Shown: positions 26,841-35,309 of the stretch, one piece after another
Layout: every line of letters starts with the position of its first letter
Numbering within the stretch: position 1 is the first letter of the stretch
DNA from: Halorussus ruber
Lineage (GTDB): Archaea > Halobacteriota > Halobacteria > Halobacteriales > Haladaptataceae
Assembly: GCF_004765785.1 (NCBI RefSeq)
Contig: NZ_SBIT01000016.1
Location: 1-64,000 of the forward strand
Reading direction: 5' to 3'
Length of the DNA: 64,000 nt
Position numbers and translations under genes: made by a program
The notes under the pieces: generated by a model
Database searches by the model: none
What the model was told of the DNA's origin: nothing
The model's input: only the letters and a program-made list of their open reading frames with translations

Positions 26841-27818
26841 ATGGCGTACTACGTGGGCGTTGACCTCGGCGCGACGAACGTCAGGGCGGCAGTCGCCGAC
26901 GACGAGGGGGACGTGGTGAGCGTACACCGGGCCAACACGCCCAACGGGCCGACGGGCATCGCCGTCACCGAGGCCGTGTTGGAGTGCATCCGCGAGGCCT
27001 GCGAGGCCGCCGACCTCGAACCGGCGCGCGTCCGGGCCGCCGGAATCGGCTCCATCGGTCCGCTGGACTTGGCCGACGGCGCGATCGACGGCCCGGCGAA
27101 CCTCCCCGACACCATCGACCGGATTCCCCTGACCGGCCCCATCGGCAAACTCATCGACAGCGACCGGGTGTACCTCCACAACGACACCAACGCGGGCGTC
27201 ATCGGCGAGCGATTCTACAGCGACCGCAACCCCGACGACATGGTCTATCTGACCATCTCCTCGGGTATCGGCGCTGGCGTCTGCGTGGACGGCCAAGTCC
27301 TCTCCGGGTGGGACGGCAACGCGGGCGAGGTCGGCCACATGGTCGTGGACCCCCGAGGACGCCGGACCTGCGGATGCGGCCGCGAGGGCCACTGGGAGGC
27401 CTACTGCTCGGGCAACAACATCCCCGAGTACGCGAAACTGCTGGCCGAGGGCGCCGGGGACCTCGACACCGACCTGCCCCTCGGCGACCCCGACTTCTCC
27501 GCTATCGACGTGTTCGAGGCGGCGGGCGACGACGACTTTGCGGACCACGTCGTGGACCAACTCACCCACTGGAACACGCTCGGCGTGGCCAACATCACGC
27601 AGGCCTACGCGCCGCTGGTGGTCTACGTCGGCGGCGCAGTCGCGCTCAACAACGAGTCGCTGGTCGTGGACCCCATCCGCGAGCGGGTCGGCGAGATGGT
27701 GTTCAACAACGTCCCCGACGTGCAGCTCACCAACCTCGGCGACGACGTGGTGCTAAAGGGTGCCATCGCCAGCGCGCTGACCGGCGGTACGGGCGACCGG
27801 ACGAGTTCGAGGGTCTAA
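26841..27818 (+). CDS. ROK-family sugar kinase (glucokinase-like)
   Basis: 325 aa. ATP-dependent phosphorylation of a hexose, most likely glucose, is the usual role. Phosphate-binding motif DLGATN at 8-13, catalytic HNDTNAG near 113-119 (Asp as base), and the zinc motif CGCGREGHWEAYCSG around 178-192 that marks ROK proteins. A GNAGEVGHM stretch near 160-168 contacts the sugar. No DNA-binding domain, so an enzyme rather than a repressor. Haloarchaea degrade glucose mostly by the semi-phosphorylated Entner-Doudoroff path; the sugar used in vivo is uncertain. Confidence 0.88.
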   Translation: MAYYVGVDLGATNVRAAVADDEGDVVSVHRANTPNGPTGIAVTEAVLECIREACEAADLEPARVRAAGIGSIGPLDLADGAIDGPANLPDTIDRIPLTGPIGKLIDSDRVYLHNDTNAGVIGERFYSDRNPDDMVYLTISSGIGAGVCVDGQVLSGWDGNAGEVGHMVVDPRGRRTCGCGREGHWEAYCSGNNIPEYAKLLAEGAGDLDTDLPLGDPDFSAIDVFEAAGDDDFADHVVDQLTHWNTLGVANITQAYAPLVVYVGGAVALNNESLVVDPIRERVGEMVFNNVPDVQLTNLGDDVVLKGAIASALTGGTGDRTSSRV

Positions 27819-27866
27819 TTCGCCCCTGCCCTCCCTTTTATCCTGTTCCGGGCCGTCAATACGCCC

Positions 27867-29330
27867 ATGCAACGGCGTGCGTTTCTTCGGGGGGTCGCGG
27901 GGTCGGTCGCGCTCGGAACAGCAGGAACGGTCGCAGGGGTCGAGACGACGACTGCTCACCCGGGACCCTACAGTCCGCTCGGGAGCATCCCCGTCGAGAA
28001 CGCCAGAGAGGCGGTTCCCGACCCGAGCGGGAAGTACGCCTACGTCGCCGCGACCGACGGGTTCGCGGTCGTGGACGTCCAGATTCCCAGCGACCCGCGA
28101 CTCGTCTTCGAGAAGCGCGGCCTGCTCTCGGACCGCGAGACCGGGCCGCTGAGACTGATTCAGGACGTGAAAGTCGAGGGCGACCGACTGGTCGCGGCCG
28201 GTCCGGCCAACCCGATTCAGGGCGACGTGCTTCAGGGGTTCGTCCTCTACGACGTGAGCGACCCGGCGAACCCCTCCCAAATCGCCTTCCACGAGACCGA
28301 CTTCCCGATTCACAACTGCTTCATCCGAGACGGTATCGTCTACCTCACCGGCAACAACGGAGCGACCAATCCGCTCGTGATGGTCGACGTGAGCGACGGG
28401 AACCCCGAGGAGGTCGGGCGCTGGTCGCTCGCCTCCCGAAACGAGGCGTGGCGCGAGGTCCCCTCGGGCGTCTGGACGCTCCACGACGTGTGGGTCCGGA
28501 ACGGGACGGCGTACCTCTCACACTGGGACGCCGGAACCTACCTCGTGGACGTGAGCGACCCCGCGAATCCGCAGTTCCGGGCGCGAATCGGCGGGCGACC
28601 GCTCGGAGAACTCCGGAAGATTCCGAGCGAGGAGGCCCGGATTCACGTCATCCGACTCCCCGGCAACGCCCACTACGCGATGACGAACGAGGACGGGAGC
28701 CTGCTGGGTATCAACAAGGAAGCGTGGGCGGCCGACGGGAAGGGCGGCCCCGGCGGCATCGACCTCTGGGACGCCTCCGACCCCGGGAATCCCCGGAAGC
28801 TCTCGACCATCGACCCTCCGGCCACGTCCAGTCCCTCCATCGGCGGGACGTGGACCACCTCGCACAACTTCGACATCGTGGGGAATCGACTGTTCTCGTC
28901 GTGGTATCAGGGCGGCGTGAAGATTCACGACATCTCGGACCCCGCGAACCCCACCGAGTTGGCGTGGTGGCGCATGCCCGACGAAGCGTCGTTCTGGACC
29001 GCCAAGCGCGCGAGCGAGCGATTCTTCGTCGCCAGTAGCTACGGGCGGCGCGACAACGGGAAGGGCGGCCTCTACACCTTCCCGATAGAGGACGCGAGGA
29101 ACAAACCCCAGAAGGACCCCCCGGCGCTGACGACGACCGGTGGAAACCAGTCCGCGAACCGAGCGACCGAGACCGCGACTTCCGGCGAGGCCGCCCTCAG
29201 CGGCGACACCACGACCGCCGAATCGGGCGACACGACGGATTCGTCCGCGGGGAGCGCGTCCGGCCTCGGGATTTCGGCGGGCGTCGCGGCGCTCCTCGGG
29301 GCGGGCGCGTGGCGGCGGTACCGGGAATAA
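27867..29330 (+). CDS. Tat-exported LVIVD-repeat protein with C-terminal membrane anchor
   Basis: 487 aa. Tat signal QRRAFLRGVAGS at the N-terminus. The body (about 50-410) repeats a beta-propeller-like unit of 40-60 residues with DVSDPANP or near variants (about 130, 235 and 350), as in LVIVD/choice-of-anchor surface proteins. Residues 415-460 are Ser/Thr/Glu-rich, probably glycosylated stalk. A hydrophobic segment SGLGISAGVAALLGAGAW near 464-481 with a short RRYRE tail looks like a C-terminal surface anchor of the PGF-CTERM type, although no clear PGF triplet is seen. Binding partner unknown. Confidence 0.8.
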   Translation: MQRRAFLRGVAGSVALGTAGTVAGVETTTAHPGPYSPLGSIPVENAREAVPDPSGKYAYVAATDGFAVVDVQIPSDPRLVFEKRGLLSDRETGPLRLIQDVKVEGDRLVAAGPANPIQGDVLQGFVLYDVSDPANPSQIAFHETDFPIHNCFIRDGIVYLTGNNGATNPLVMVDVSDGNPEEVGRWSLASRNEAWREVPSGVWTLHDVWVRNGTAYLSHWDAGTYLVDVSDPANPQFRARIGGRPLGELRKIPSEEARIHVIRLPGNAHYAMTNEDGSLLGINKEAWAADGKGGPGGIDLWDASDPGNPRKLSTIDPPATSSPSIGGTWTTSHNFDIVGNRLFSSWYQGGVKIHDISDPANPTELAWWRMPDEASFWTAKRASERFFVASSYGRRDNGKGGLYTFPIEDARNKPQKDPPALTTTGGNQSANRATETATSGEAALSGDTTTAESGDTTDSSAGSASGLGISAGVAALLGAGAWRRYRE

Positions 29331-29370
29331 ACCCAAAGTCCTACGACCCGCAGGCCCCTACACTCAGTTC

Positions 29371-29733
29371 ATGACCGAAGACGACGACTCGCTGAAGGCT
29401 CGGGTCGAGCGGTGGCTGACCGGGCAGATGCCCATCATCAGCATGCACGGCGGCGAGAGCGCGGTGCAGAAGGCCGACCCCGATAGCGGCGAGGTCGTCG
29501 TCGAACTCGGCGGCGCGTGTTCGGGGTGTGCTATCAGCCCGCGGACCGCCCAGAACATCAAACTCGACCTCGCCAAGGACTTCGAGGAGGTCGAGGACGT
29601 GACCGTCCGAGTCGCCGACGACGGGACCGGCGGGTGGGACGTCGACCAACCGGAGAGCGTGATGGGCATCGACCGCAACGAGGGCGGACGCGGGGGTCGC
29701 GGCGAGGGGTCGCCCAACAGCGACCACTTCTGA
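29371..29733 (+). CDS. NifU C-terminal-domain Fe-S scaffold protein
   Basis: 120 aa. The NifU_C domain (about 10-82) contains the cluster-binding pair CSGC at 51-54 in GGACSGCAISP. Such Nfu-type proteins carry 4Fe-4S clusters to target apoproteins. The region after 85 is Gly/Arg/Asp-rich and low complexity. The last codons lie in a 14-base tandem duplication (29720-29747), so the stop codon occurs twice. An AATAAA box lies about 38 bases before the ATG. Confidence 0.9.
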   Translation: MTEDDDSLKARVERWLTGQMPIISMHGGESAVQKADPDSGEVVVELGGACSGCAISPRTAQNIKLDLAKDFEEVEDVTVRVADDGTGGWDVDQPESVMGIDRNEGGRGGRGEGSPNSDHF

Positions 29734-29747
29734 GCGACCACTTCTGA
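29720..29747. repeat. Exact 14-base tandem duplication at the end of the NifU-domain gene
   Basis: gcgaccacttctga occurs at 29720-29733 and again directly at 29734-29747. The first copy encodes the last codons and stop of the gene; the second repeats both. It probably arose by slippage. Confidence 0.8.
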
Positions 29748-29821
29748 GAATACTGGCTTTGCGACGCTTTCCGCTCCGCTCGTCGGCTATCGAGAAGAGA
29801 GAATTCGAGGGGAGCGCCGAT

Positions 29822-30217
29822 TTACGAGACGCCGTCGGGTTTCTCGGCGTCGTCCTCGACCTGCCGCTTCATCGAGTCGCGGCGGGCCTTGGCGTCGCGG
29901 CCGGTGGCTTCCAGCAGGAAAGTGTTCTTCTTGTCCACGGCGTCGGCGGCGGCGTCGGCGTTGCCCTCGGCGATGACCTCCTCGGCGTCGCGCTCCTCGA
30001 AGTGGACCGCGAGTTTGTCCTTCTTGCCGCTGTACTCGGCGGCACCGGCCAGAATTTTGTCGAAGACCGGGTTGTCGGGGTCCTCGACCACGTAGAGTTC
30101 GTGGCCGTTGTGCTCCTCGGTGCCGGTGACTTCGCCGAAGAACTCCTCGACTTTCGCTTTCATGTCCGGGACGCGGTCCTCAAGATGTTCGCCGCGTCGC
30201 ATCTTGTACTCCTTCAT
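29822..30217 (-). CDS. DUF5611 family protein
   Basis: 131 aa. Starts MKEYKMRRGEHLEDR, as other haloarchaeal DUF5611 proteins do. It is compact, charged and alpha/beta, with the DPDNPVFDKILAGAAEY region near 47-61 and a long C-terminal acidic helix (about 85-125). Function unknown. Transcribed alone, divergent from nothing obvious: the next gene upstream is on the same strand 88 bases away. Confidence 0.82.
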   Translation of the reverse strand: MKEYKMRRGEHLEDRVPDMKAKVEEFFGEVTGTEEHNGHELYVVEDPDNPVFDKILAGAAEYSGKKDKLAVHFEERDAEEVIAEGNADAAADAVDKKNTFLLEATGRDAKARRDSMKRQVEDDAEKPDGVS

Positions 30218-30304
30218 GGTAATCTCCCATTGGACAGGGTGGTGTAAACCCTTTTCGCGTCGTTCTCCCTCTTGAATCCGACGTTCTGGTCTCGAACGTC
30301 GTCG

Positions 30305-31477
30305 CTACTCTTGGGCGATGTATCCACGACTGCAATCGGGGCAGATGTCGCCAGCGCGGAGCGATGACCCCGAGACCGCCTCTCGGTAGTCGCACTCGGG
30401 GCAGACGAACTCGGCGTCCACGTCGGGGTCTTTAGAAGGCCCCGACAGCGAGGGGGCGTCCGCGCCCGCCGAGATGCCCGACGAGAAGTCGGCCCCGCTC
30501 GCGCCGGTGTCCTGACTCCGCAGGGCGTCGCCCTCGGCGTTGACGAACTCGACCTCCTCGGACTCGTCGTCGTCCACCTCCGGGGCGGACTCTGGCGTGA
30601 GGCCGCCGCCGAAGTCCACGTCCGCGCTCTCGGAGTTGGCCGGTCCGGCGTCGAACCCCTCGTCGTCCTCGCGGCCGACCGAGGGCCACTCGCGGGGGCT
30701 GTCGTCGGTCTCGGCGGGATGGGTAGTGTCCGCGTCGGGCCACTCGCCGGGCGTCCGGTCGCCGTCGCTGGCGCTGGACCCCGAATCCCCGTCGTCGTCC
30801 AGAATGACGCCGTCGTCGTCCGCGGCCGACGGGCCTTGCTCGAAGTCGCCCTCGGCCGTCGAGGAGGTGTCGCTCCCGCCGGACGCGCTGGACGTGTTGG
30901 ACGCGCCGGAGCGAGATGCGCCAGACCCACCGGAGGAGGTGTTCGCCTCCGAGGCTTCGCTCCGGGCCGACTGCTCGGCGGACCCCGACGAGTCGCTCGA
31001 ACTCGGCGAGTCGTCGATGATTTCGGCGTCGTCGCCAGCCGCGTCGGCGTCCGCGCCCATCTGCACGTCGGGATGGGACGACGGGGACGAGGAGGCGCGA
31101 CCGGTCCCCGCGGCGGGGCCGCCCGTGGTTCGTCCGTCGCTGGCGTTCGGTCCGCTCGCGTTGGCTCCGCCCGCCGCGCGGCCACCGCTCGCGTCGGAGG
31201 CCCCACCCGCGCCGGAGGCGTTACTCGCGGGTGAGTTGGCGGCCGAGCCGGAGGACTGGTCGCCCGCCACGTCGGACTCGGCGGACTCGAGGTCGGGAGC
31301 GGGCGACTGGATGGCGGTCACTTCCTTGTTCTCGGTCACGACCTTCCGGTCGCCGCACCGCTCGCACTCCTCGAACTCGCGGACGGTGACGACGACTTCG
31401 CTTCCCTGCTCCTCGCGTTCCCGTTCGATTTCTGCCTCCCCGTAGCTGTGGCCGAGGAGCGAACACCTGAGACTCAT
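30305..31477 (-). CDS. Acidic low-complexity protein with terminal zinc knuckles
   Basis: 390 aa. Three parts are visible. An N-terminal domain 1-70 holds a zinc-knuckle half (CERCGD near 39-44) and a C-terminal domain 355-390 holds a zinc ribbon (CPECDY ... CPDCSRG). In between are about 270 residues of Ser, Gly, Asp, Ala and Glu, a disordered linker of extreme acidity. Similar haloarchaeal proteins start MSLRCSLLGH; ATG 31477 fits this, while ATG 31498 adds seven residues. Function not known; the ends could bind nucleic acid or protein. A ggtataaaag box near 31600 may drive it. Confidence 0.7.
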   Translation of the reverse strand: MSLRCSLLGHSYGEAEIEREREEQGSEVVVTVREFEECERCGDRKVVTENKEVTAIQSPAPDLESAESDVAGDQSSGSAANSPASNASGAGGASDASGGRAAGGANASGPNASDGRTTGGPAAGTGRASSSPSSHPDVQMGADADAAGDDAEIIDDSPSSSDSSGSAEQSARSEASEANTSSGGSGASRSGASNTSSASGGSDTSSTAEGDFEQGPSAADDDGVILDDDGDSGSSASDGDRTPGEWPDADTTHPAETDDSPREWPSVGREDDEGFDAGPANSESADVDFGGGLTPESAPEVDDDESEEVEFVNAEGDALRSQDTGASGADFSSGISAGADAPSLSGPSKDPDVDAEFVCPECDYREAVSGSSLRAGDICPDCSRGYIAQE

Positions 31478-31871
31478 CGTGCTTTTCCTTACGTTCATGC
31501 ATGGTAAACCCTGTGTTTCGGTGTATGCCGCGCGTCAGACGGCGGCGAGAAGCCAACTCGATTCGGTGCAACCCCATTCCATCACCGAACCAGCACACTG
31601 CTTTTATACCGGTACTCTCGGAATCAACCCGTTTCGGTTTAGTTTCGGGAACTAAACCGGAATCGGTTGATTTTGAAAACTCAGGAGTTATTAACTGTTC
31701 TTCTGGGGTCAGGAGACGAGCGTCTCTCGAATCCACCCCGAGCCGGTACCACAGCGACGGTCCGGAAAGTCCAGAACACTACGTTGAGCAACCTACACCG
31801 ATATTTAAAGTATTCATATGATTCCTAAAGAAACATTTAGATATGCCATTCGCTACTTCGAGCGAGGAGCC
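31478..31871. other. Intergenic region with a long hairpin
   Basis: No gene supported; two ORFs across it have no protein-like composition. It contains a strong TATA-like ggtataaaagc (minus strand, about 31590-31602), an extended inverted repeat at 31624-31670, and AT-rich DNA at 31800-31860. The hairpin lies between the start of the minus-strand zinc-knuckle gene and the end of the helicase operon. Confidence 0.6.
31624..31670. repeat. Long inverted repeat (near-continuous 21-bp stem)
   Basis: Inner arms CGGTTTAGTT (31635-31644) and AACTAAACCG (31650-31659) are perfect complements around a TCGGG loop. Outer arms TCAACC (31624-31629) and GGTTGA (31665-31670) also match, and the intervening five bases pair apart from one mismatch and wobbles. 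It could fold as RNA or act as an operator. Confidence 0.75.
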
Positions 31872-34800
31872 TCACTCTGCCCGGAACTCGTCGTCGTAGG
31901 CGAACTCGTCACCGGGACACCCGAGCGAGCGATGCTCGCAGTACTCGCAGTGGGGACCGGGCGTGTAGTTGTCGAACGAGGAGTCGTCGGCGGCGCGGAG
32001 GTCCTCGCGGAGGTCCGCCCACATCTCGGCCAACTCCTCGGCGGTGAACAACTGGGTGTCCGGCCCGGCCTCGCCGACGTAGACGTAGCCAGCGTGGGTG
32101 ACCTCGGCGTCGAACCGGTCGCAGGCCCGGACGTAGAGCTGTAACTGGTGGCTCTCCTCGAAGCTCTTCGTGGCGTAGCTGGTCTTGTAGTCGACGACCG
32201 CGAGGCCGCCGTCGGGGTGGTCCCGAACCGAGTCGATGTAGCCGGTGACCGCGCCGTCGACCTCGGGCACGTCGTCAATCTCGATGGGGACCTCGACACC
32301 GACCGCCGACCACTCGGACGCGCGGGTCTCGAAGTACCGGTCGATGCAGTCCAGCGCCGGGTCGAGCGCGTGGGCGAGGTCCTCGCTCCGGGCCAGCCAG
32401 CGACACGCCTCCTTCCACTCGCCGACCTCGTCGTAGTCGCGCCAGTAGGCCAGTTCCGCGACGGCGTGGAACAGCGACCCCACGTCGGTCCGGTGATGGC
32501 CGGACGAATCCGGTCCCGACCCCGACCGCGGGTCGGGGAAGGCACCAACCACGTGGTCGAGGACGTGCTTGCGCTCGCAGTCCCGGACCGCTTCGAGCGC
32601 GGTGTGACTGTGCTGGCGCGACAGTTCCACGTCGAGTTCCTGCCCGAGCGGCGCGTCGGCGAACCGCGAGGTGTCGGTGTCGTCGTCCGCCAGCGTCCCG
32701 GCGACGACCTCGTCGGCGAACTTCAGCGTGTCTTCGAGCGCCTCCTCGGTCGATAGCTCCCGACCGTAGTAGGTAATCGTGCCGGGGTCCTCGTCCACGC
32801 CCCGGTTGACGACTTCCGTATAGTCGCGGACGGCCTCGGGGTTGGCCTCGGCAATCTCGTCGTAGCTGTCCGTCAGGGCCTCCCAGACGCGCATTCGGGG
32901 ACCCTCCGACGACCACGCTATCGGCGCGTCGCTGTCGGCACCCGCCAGCAGGTCGTCTATCATCCGCGCGGTCGGGTCGTCGTCGGACACGTCGTTGCCG
33001 AACAGGAAGAGGTTCTCCTTGGCGCGGGTGATGGCGACGTGGAGGACGCGCCACTCTTCGGCGACCTGCGACTCCCGGCAGTCGCCCCGGAGGGGGTCGT
33101 CGAGTTCGCCCGCCACGTCCTCGACCAGCACGTCGTAGTTGTAGAGTTTCTCCTGATACCGCGAGAGCGTGATGTGGCCGAAGTCCTCCTCGGTGAGGAA
33201 GGGCACCAAGACCGTGTCGAAGTCTAACCCCTTGGCCTGATGAATCGTCATCACGTCCACGGCGTCCTCGGACTCGGGACCGGTGCTGGTGGCGGTGTCG
33301 TCACTTCCGGCCAGCAGGTGCGCCCGGCGCTCCAGATGGGTGACGAACTCGTCGGTGAGACGCGACTGGACTGGACTGTCGTTGAACGACGAAATCAACC
33401 GCTCGATGTTGTGGAGCGCGTCGCGGTCCACGTCGCGGAGGAACCACTCGATTCGGGTCTCGCGCTTGAGGTGGCGGTAGAGTTCCGAAATCGAGTGGGT
33501 CGCCGAGACCTCTTGGAGGGTCTCGTAGTCCGCCATCGCCTCGGCCACCGCGTCGGGGTCCGCCAGTTCGTCCTCGGCGTCACCAGCGCCAGCGAGGGCG
33601 TCGTACCCCTCGGGAATCGTCTCACCGGCCCGGAGGAGACCGTCCACGTCGGCCTCCGGAACCCGGTAGAGGTGCAACAGCACGCGCTGCCAACTCACGT
33701 CGTCGCCCGGCGAGACCAGTATTCGGAGGTACGACAGGACGGTCCGAAGGCCCTGACTCAGGTCGCTGGCCGTGTCGTCCGACAGCGTGTAAGGAATGCT
33801 GTCGGCGTCGAGTTGCTCGGCAACTTCACGGGCCTGTTTGTTTCGGCGGACCAGCACCGCGATGTCCGAGAGGTCCCGGCCGGTCACGTCGTCGAACCGG
33901 CCCGTCAGCAGGTTCGAAATCGCCGTGCTGACCTGTTCGGTGGTCTGTTCCTCCTCGCTATCGACCTTGAAGACGTTCGGCGGTGCCGGGTCCCTGTTCG
34001 ACTCGATGGTCTGCTTCCCGCGGCCGAGATTGTTCGTCAGGTCCAAAATCGGCTGGCGCGACCGGAAGTTGAGTTCGAGGTCGATTGCCTCGAAGGAGTC
34101 GGGCAGGTTCGACATGTTCTCGGGGTCTTGGCCCCGCCACTCGTGGATGGCCTGGTCGCTGTCGCCGACGACAACGATGTCGAGGTCGTCGCGCAACTCC
34201 TCGACCAGTTCGAGTTGGGACTCGTCGGTGTCCTGAAACTCATCGCAGTAGACGGCGTCCCACTGGCCAAGCACGTCGTCTCGGACCGTCTCGTCCCTGA
34301 GGAGCGAGACGGCCTCGTGGATGAGTTCGTCGTAGTCGAAGGCCCCTCGTTCGTCCAAGACCTCGGTGTAGGCCTCGTAAGCGTCCACGAAGGCCCGCGA
34401 GCGACGGAGCATGTGGACGAACTCAGTAAGGCGACCCATCGGGGTTTGTTTTACCGATTTTATCTGATTGTCATTGAAGAGGACCTCGGGAAGTAACTCC
34501 TCAGCTTTGGCCAGATCATCGGTTGCCCGAAAGTGGTCAGCCGCGTTCTCGGCGGTGTCGCCCATCGCTTCGAGGTGGTCACTAACGACCGAGTGGATAT
34601 GGTCTGGAGCGTCGAACTGGTCGGCCTTTCGGTAGTAGACGCGGGCTAGCTGGTCGCACCGCTCGGCTATCTCGTCACTCTTACTCCAGAGGTCGTTTTT
34701 ATCCACACCGACAACCTCTGAGGCCATCTCTCGAAGAGCCTCAACCAATCCAAGGAGGTCCCGAAGGTCGTCGTCCGCCGGGAGGTACGCCCGAACGTCG

Positions 34801-35309
34801 TCGGGCGCGACCGCCTCTCGGCGCATGCGTTCGACGAACGTCTTCAGCCCGGCGATTCCGGCGGTGCGGTCGTCCACGCCGCCGGGGAGCGGCCTGCCCG
34901 GTGCGACGAACGAGAAATCGACCTCGTCGTAGACCGACTCGATGAGGTTCGGCCGGTCCTCCTCGGTGACGAGCTCGAACTCGGGCGAGACGCCGAGGTA
35001 GTAGGCGTAGTCCCGAAGCAACTGGTAGGCGAACGAGTGGTAGGTGTAAACGTCCACCTCGAAGGCGTCGTCCGGGCCGAGGTTCTCCCGGAGTTTGTCC
35101 TGAATCGCGTGGGCGGCCTCGTTGGCGAACGTGAGGACCAGCAACCTGCTCGGGGGCGTCTCCCGCTCTCGAATCTCCTTTCGGAGTCGCTCGACCATCG
35201 TCGTGGTCTTGCCGGACCCGGCGACGGCCTCTACCTTGTGTGCGCTTCCGGTGGCGTTTATGACGGCGGGTTGGTTTCCTTTCGGGTCGAAGGTGCTGTC
35301 GTCAGTCAT
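31872..35309 (-). CDS. UvrD/AddA-like SF1 helicase with C-terminal Fe-S PD-(D/E)XK nuclease domain
   Basis: 1145 aa, the last gene of a three-gene operon. SF1A helicase motifs in order: Q-motif near 12, Walker A AVAGSGKTTT at 28-37, DEFQD (II), GDSDQAI (III), LNFRSR (IV), HQAKGLDFDTV (V) and VAITRAKENL (VI). The C-terminal nuclease has the catalytic DYKT at 1040-1043 followed by QLQLY, with cysteines of a Fe-S or zinc cluster: DCERK upstream and CEYC (1121, 1124) plus Cys1131. The arrangement matches AddA/RecB-type end-resection enzymes. ATG 35309 overlaps the stop of the preceding gene (ATGA). Predicted role is processing double-strand ends in repair or defence. Confidence 0.9.
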   Translation of the reverse strand: MTDDSTFDPKGNQPAVINATGSAHKVEAVAGSGKTTTMVERLRKEIRERETPPSRLLVLTFANEAAHAIQDKLRENLGPDDAFEVDVYTYHSFAYQLLRDYAYYLGVSPEFELVTEEDRPNLIESVYDEVDFSFVAPGRPLPGGVDDRTAGIAGLKTFVERMRREAVAPDDVRAYLPADDDLRDLLGLVEALREMASEVVGVDKNDLWSKSDEIAERCDQLARVYYRKADQFDAPDHIHSVVSDHLEAMGDTAENAADHFRATDDLAKAEELLPEVLFNDNQIKSVKQTPMGRLTEFVHMLRRSRAFVDAYEAYTEVLDERGAFDYDELIHEAVSLLRDETVRDDVLGQWDAVYCDEFQDTDESQLELVEELRDDLDIVVVGDSDQAIHEWRGQDPENMSNLPDSFEAIDLELNFRSRQPILDLTNNLGRGKQTIESNRDPAPPNVFKVDSEEEQTTEQVSTAISNLLTGRFDDVTGRDLSDIAVLVRRNKQAREVAEQLDADSIPYTLSDDTASDLSQGLRTVLSYLRILVSPGDDVSWQRVLLHLYRVPEADVDGLLRAGETIPEGYDALAGAGDAEDELADPDAVAEAMADYETLQEVSATHSISELYRHLKRETRIEWFLRDVDRDALHNIERLISSFNDSPVQSRLTDEFVTHLERRAHLLAGSDDTATSTGPESEDAVDVMTIHQAKGLDFDTVLVPFLTEEDFGHITLSRYQEKLYNYDVLVEDVAGELDDPLRGDCRESQVAEEWRVLHVAITRAKENLFLFGNDVSDDDPTARMIDDLLAGADSDAPIAWSSEGPRMRVWEALTDSYDEIAEANPEAVRDYTEVVNRGVDEDPGTITYYGRELSTEEALEDTLKFADEVVAGTLADDDTDTSRFADAPLGQELDVELSRQHSHTALEAVRDCERKHVLDHVVGAFPDPRSGSGPDSSGHHRTDVGSLFHAVAELAYWRDYDEVGEWKEACRWLARSEDLAHALDPALDCIDRYFETRASEWSAVGVEVPIEIDDVPEVDGAVTGYIDSVRDHPDGGLAVVDYKTSYATKSFEESHQLQLYVRACDRFDAEVTHAGYVYVGEAGPDTQLFTAEELAEMWADLREDLRAADDSSFDNYTPGPHCEYCEHRSLGCPGDEFAYDDEFRAE

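Noticed and set aside
31501-31821. 106-residue plus-strand ORF in the hairpin region
   Set aside because: Contains the inverted repeat and shows no acidic haloarchaeal composition.
33240-34496. Plus-strand ORF over the helicase gene
   Set aside because: Antisense shadow of the SF1 helicase motifs; no protein-like features.
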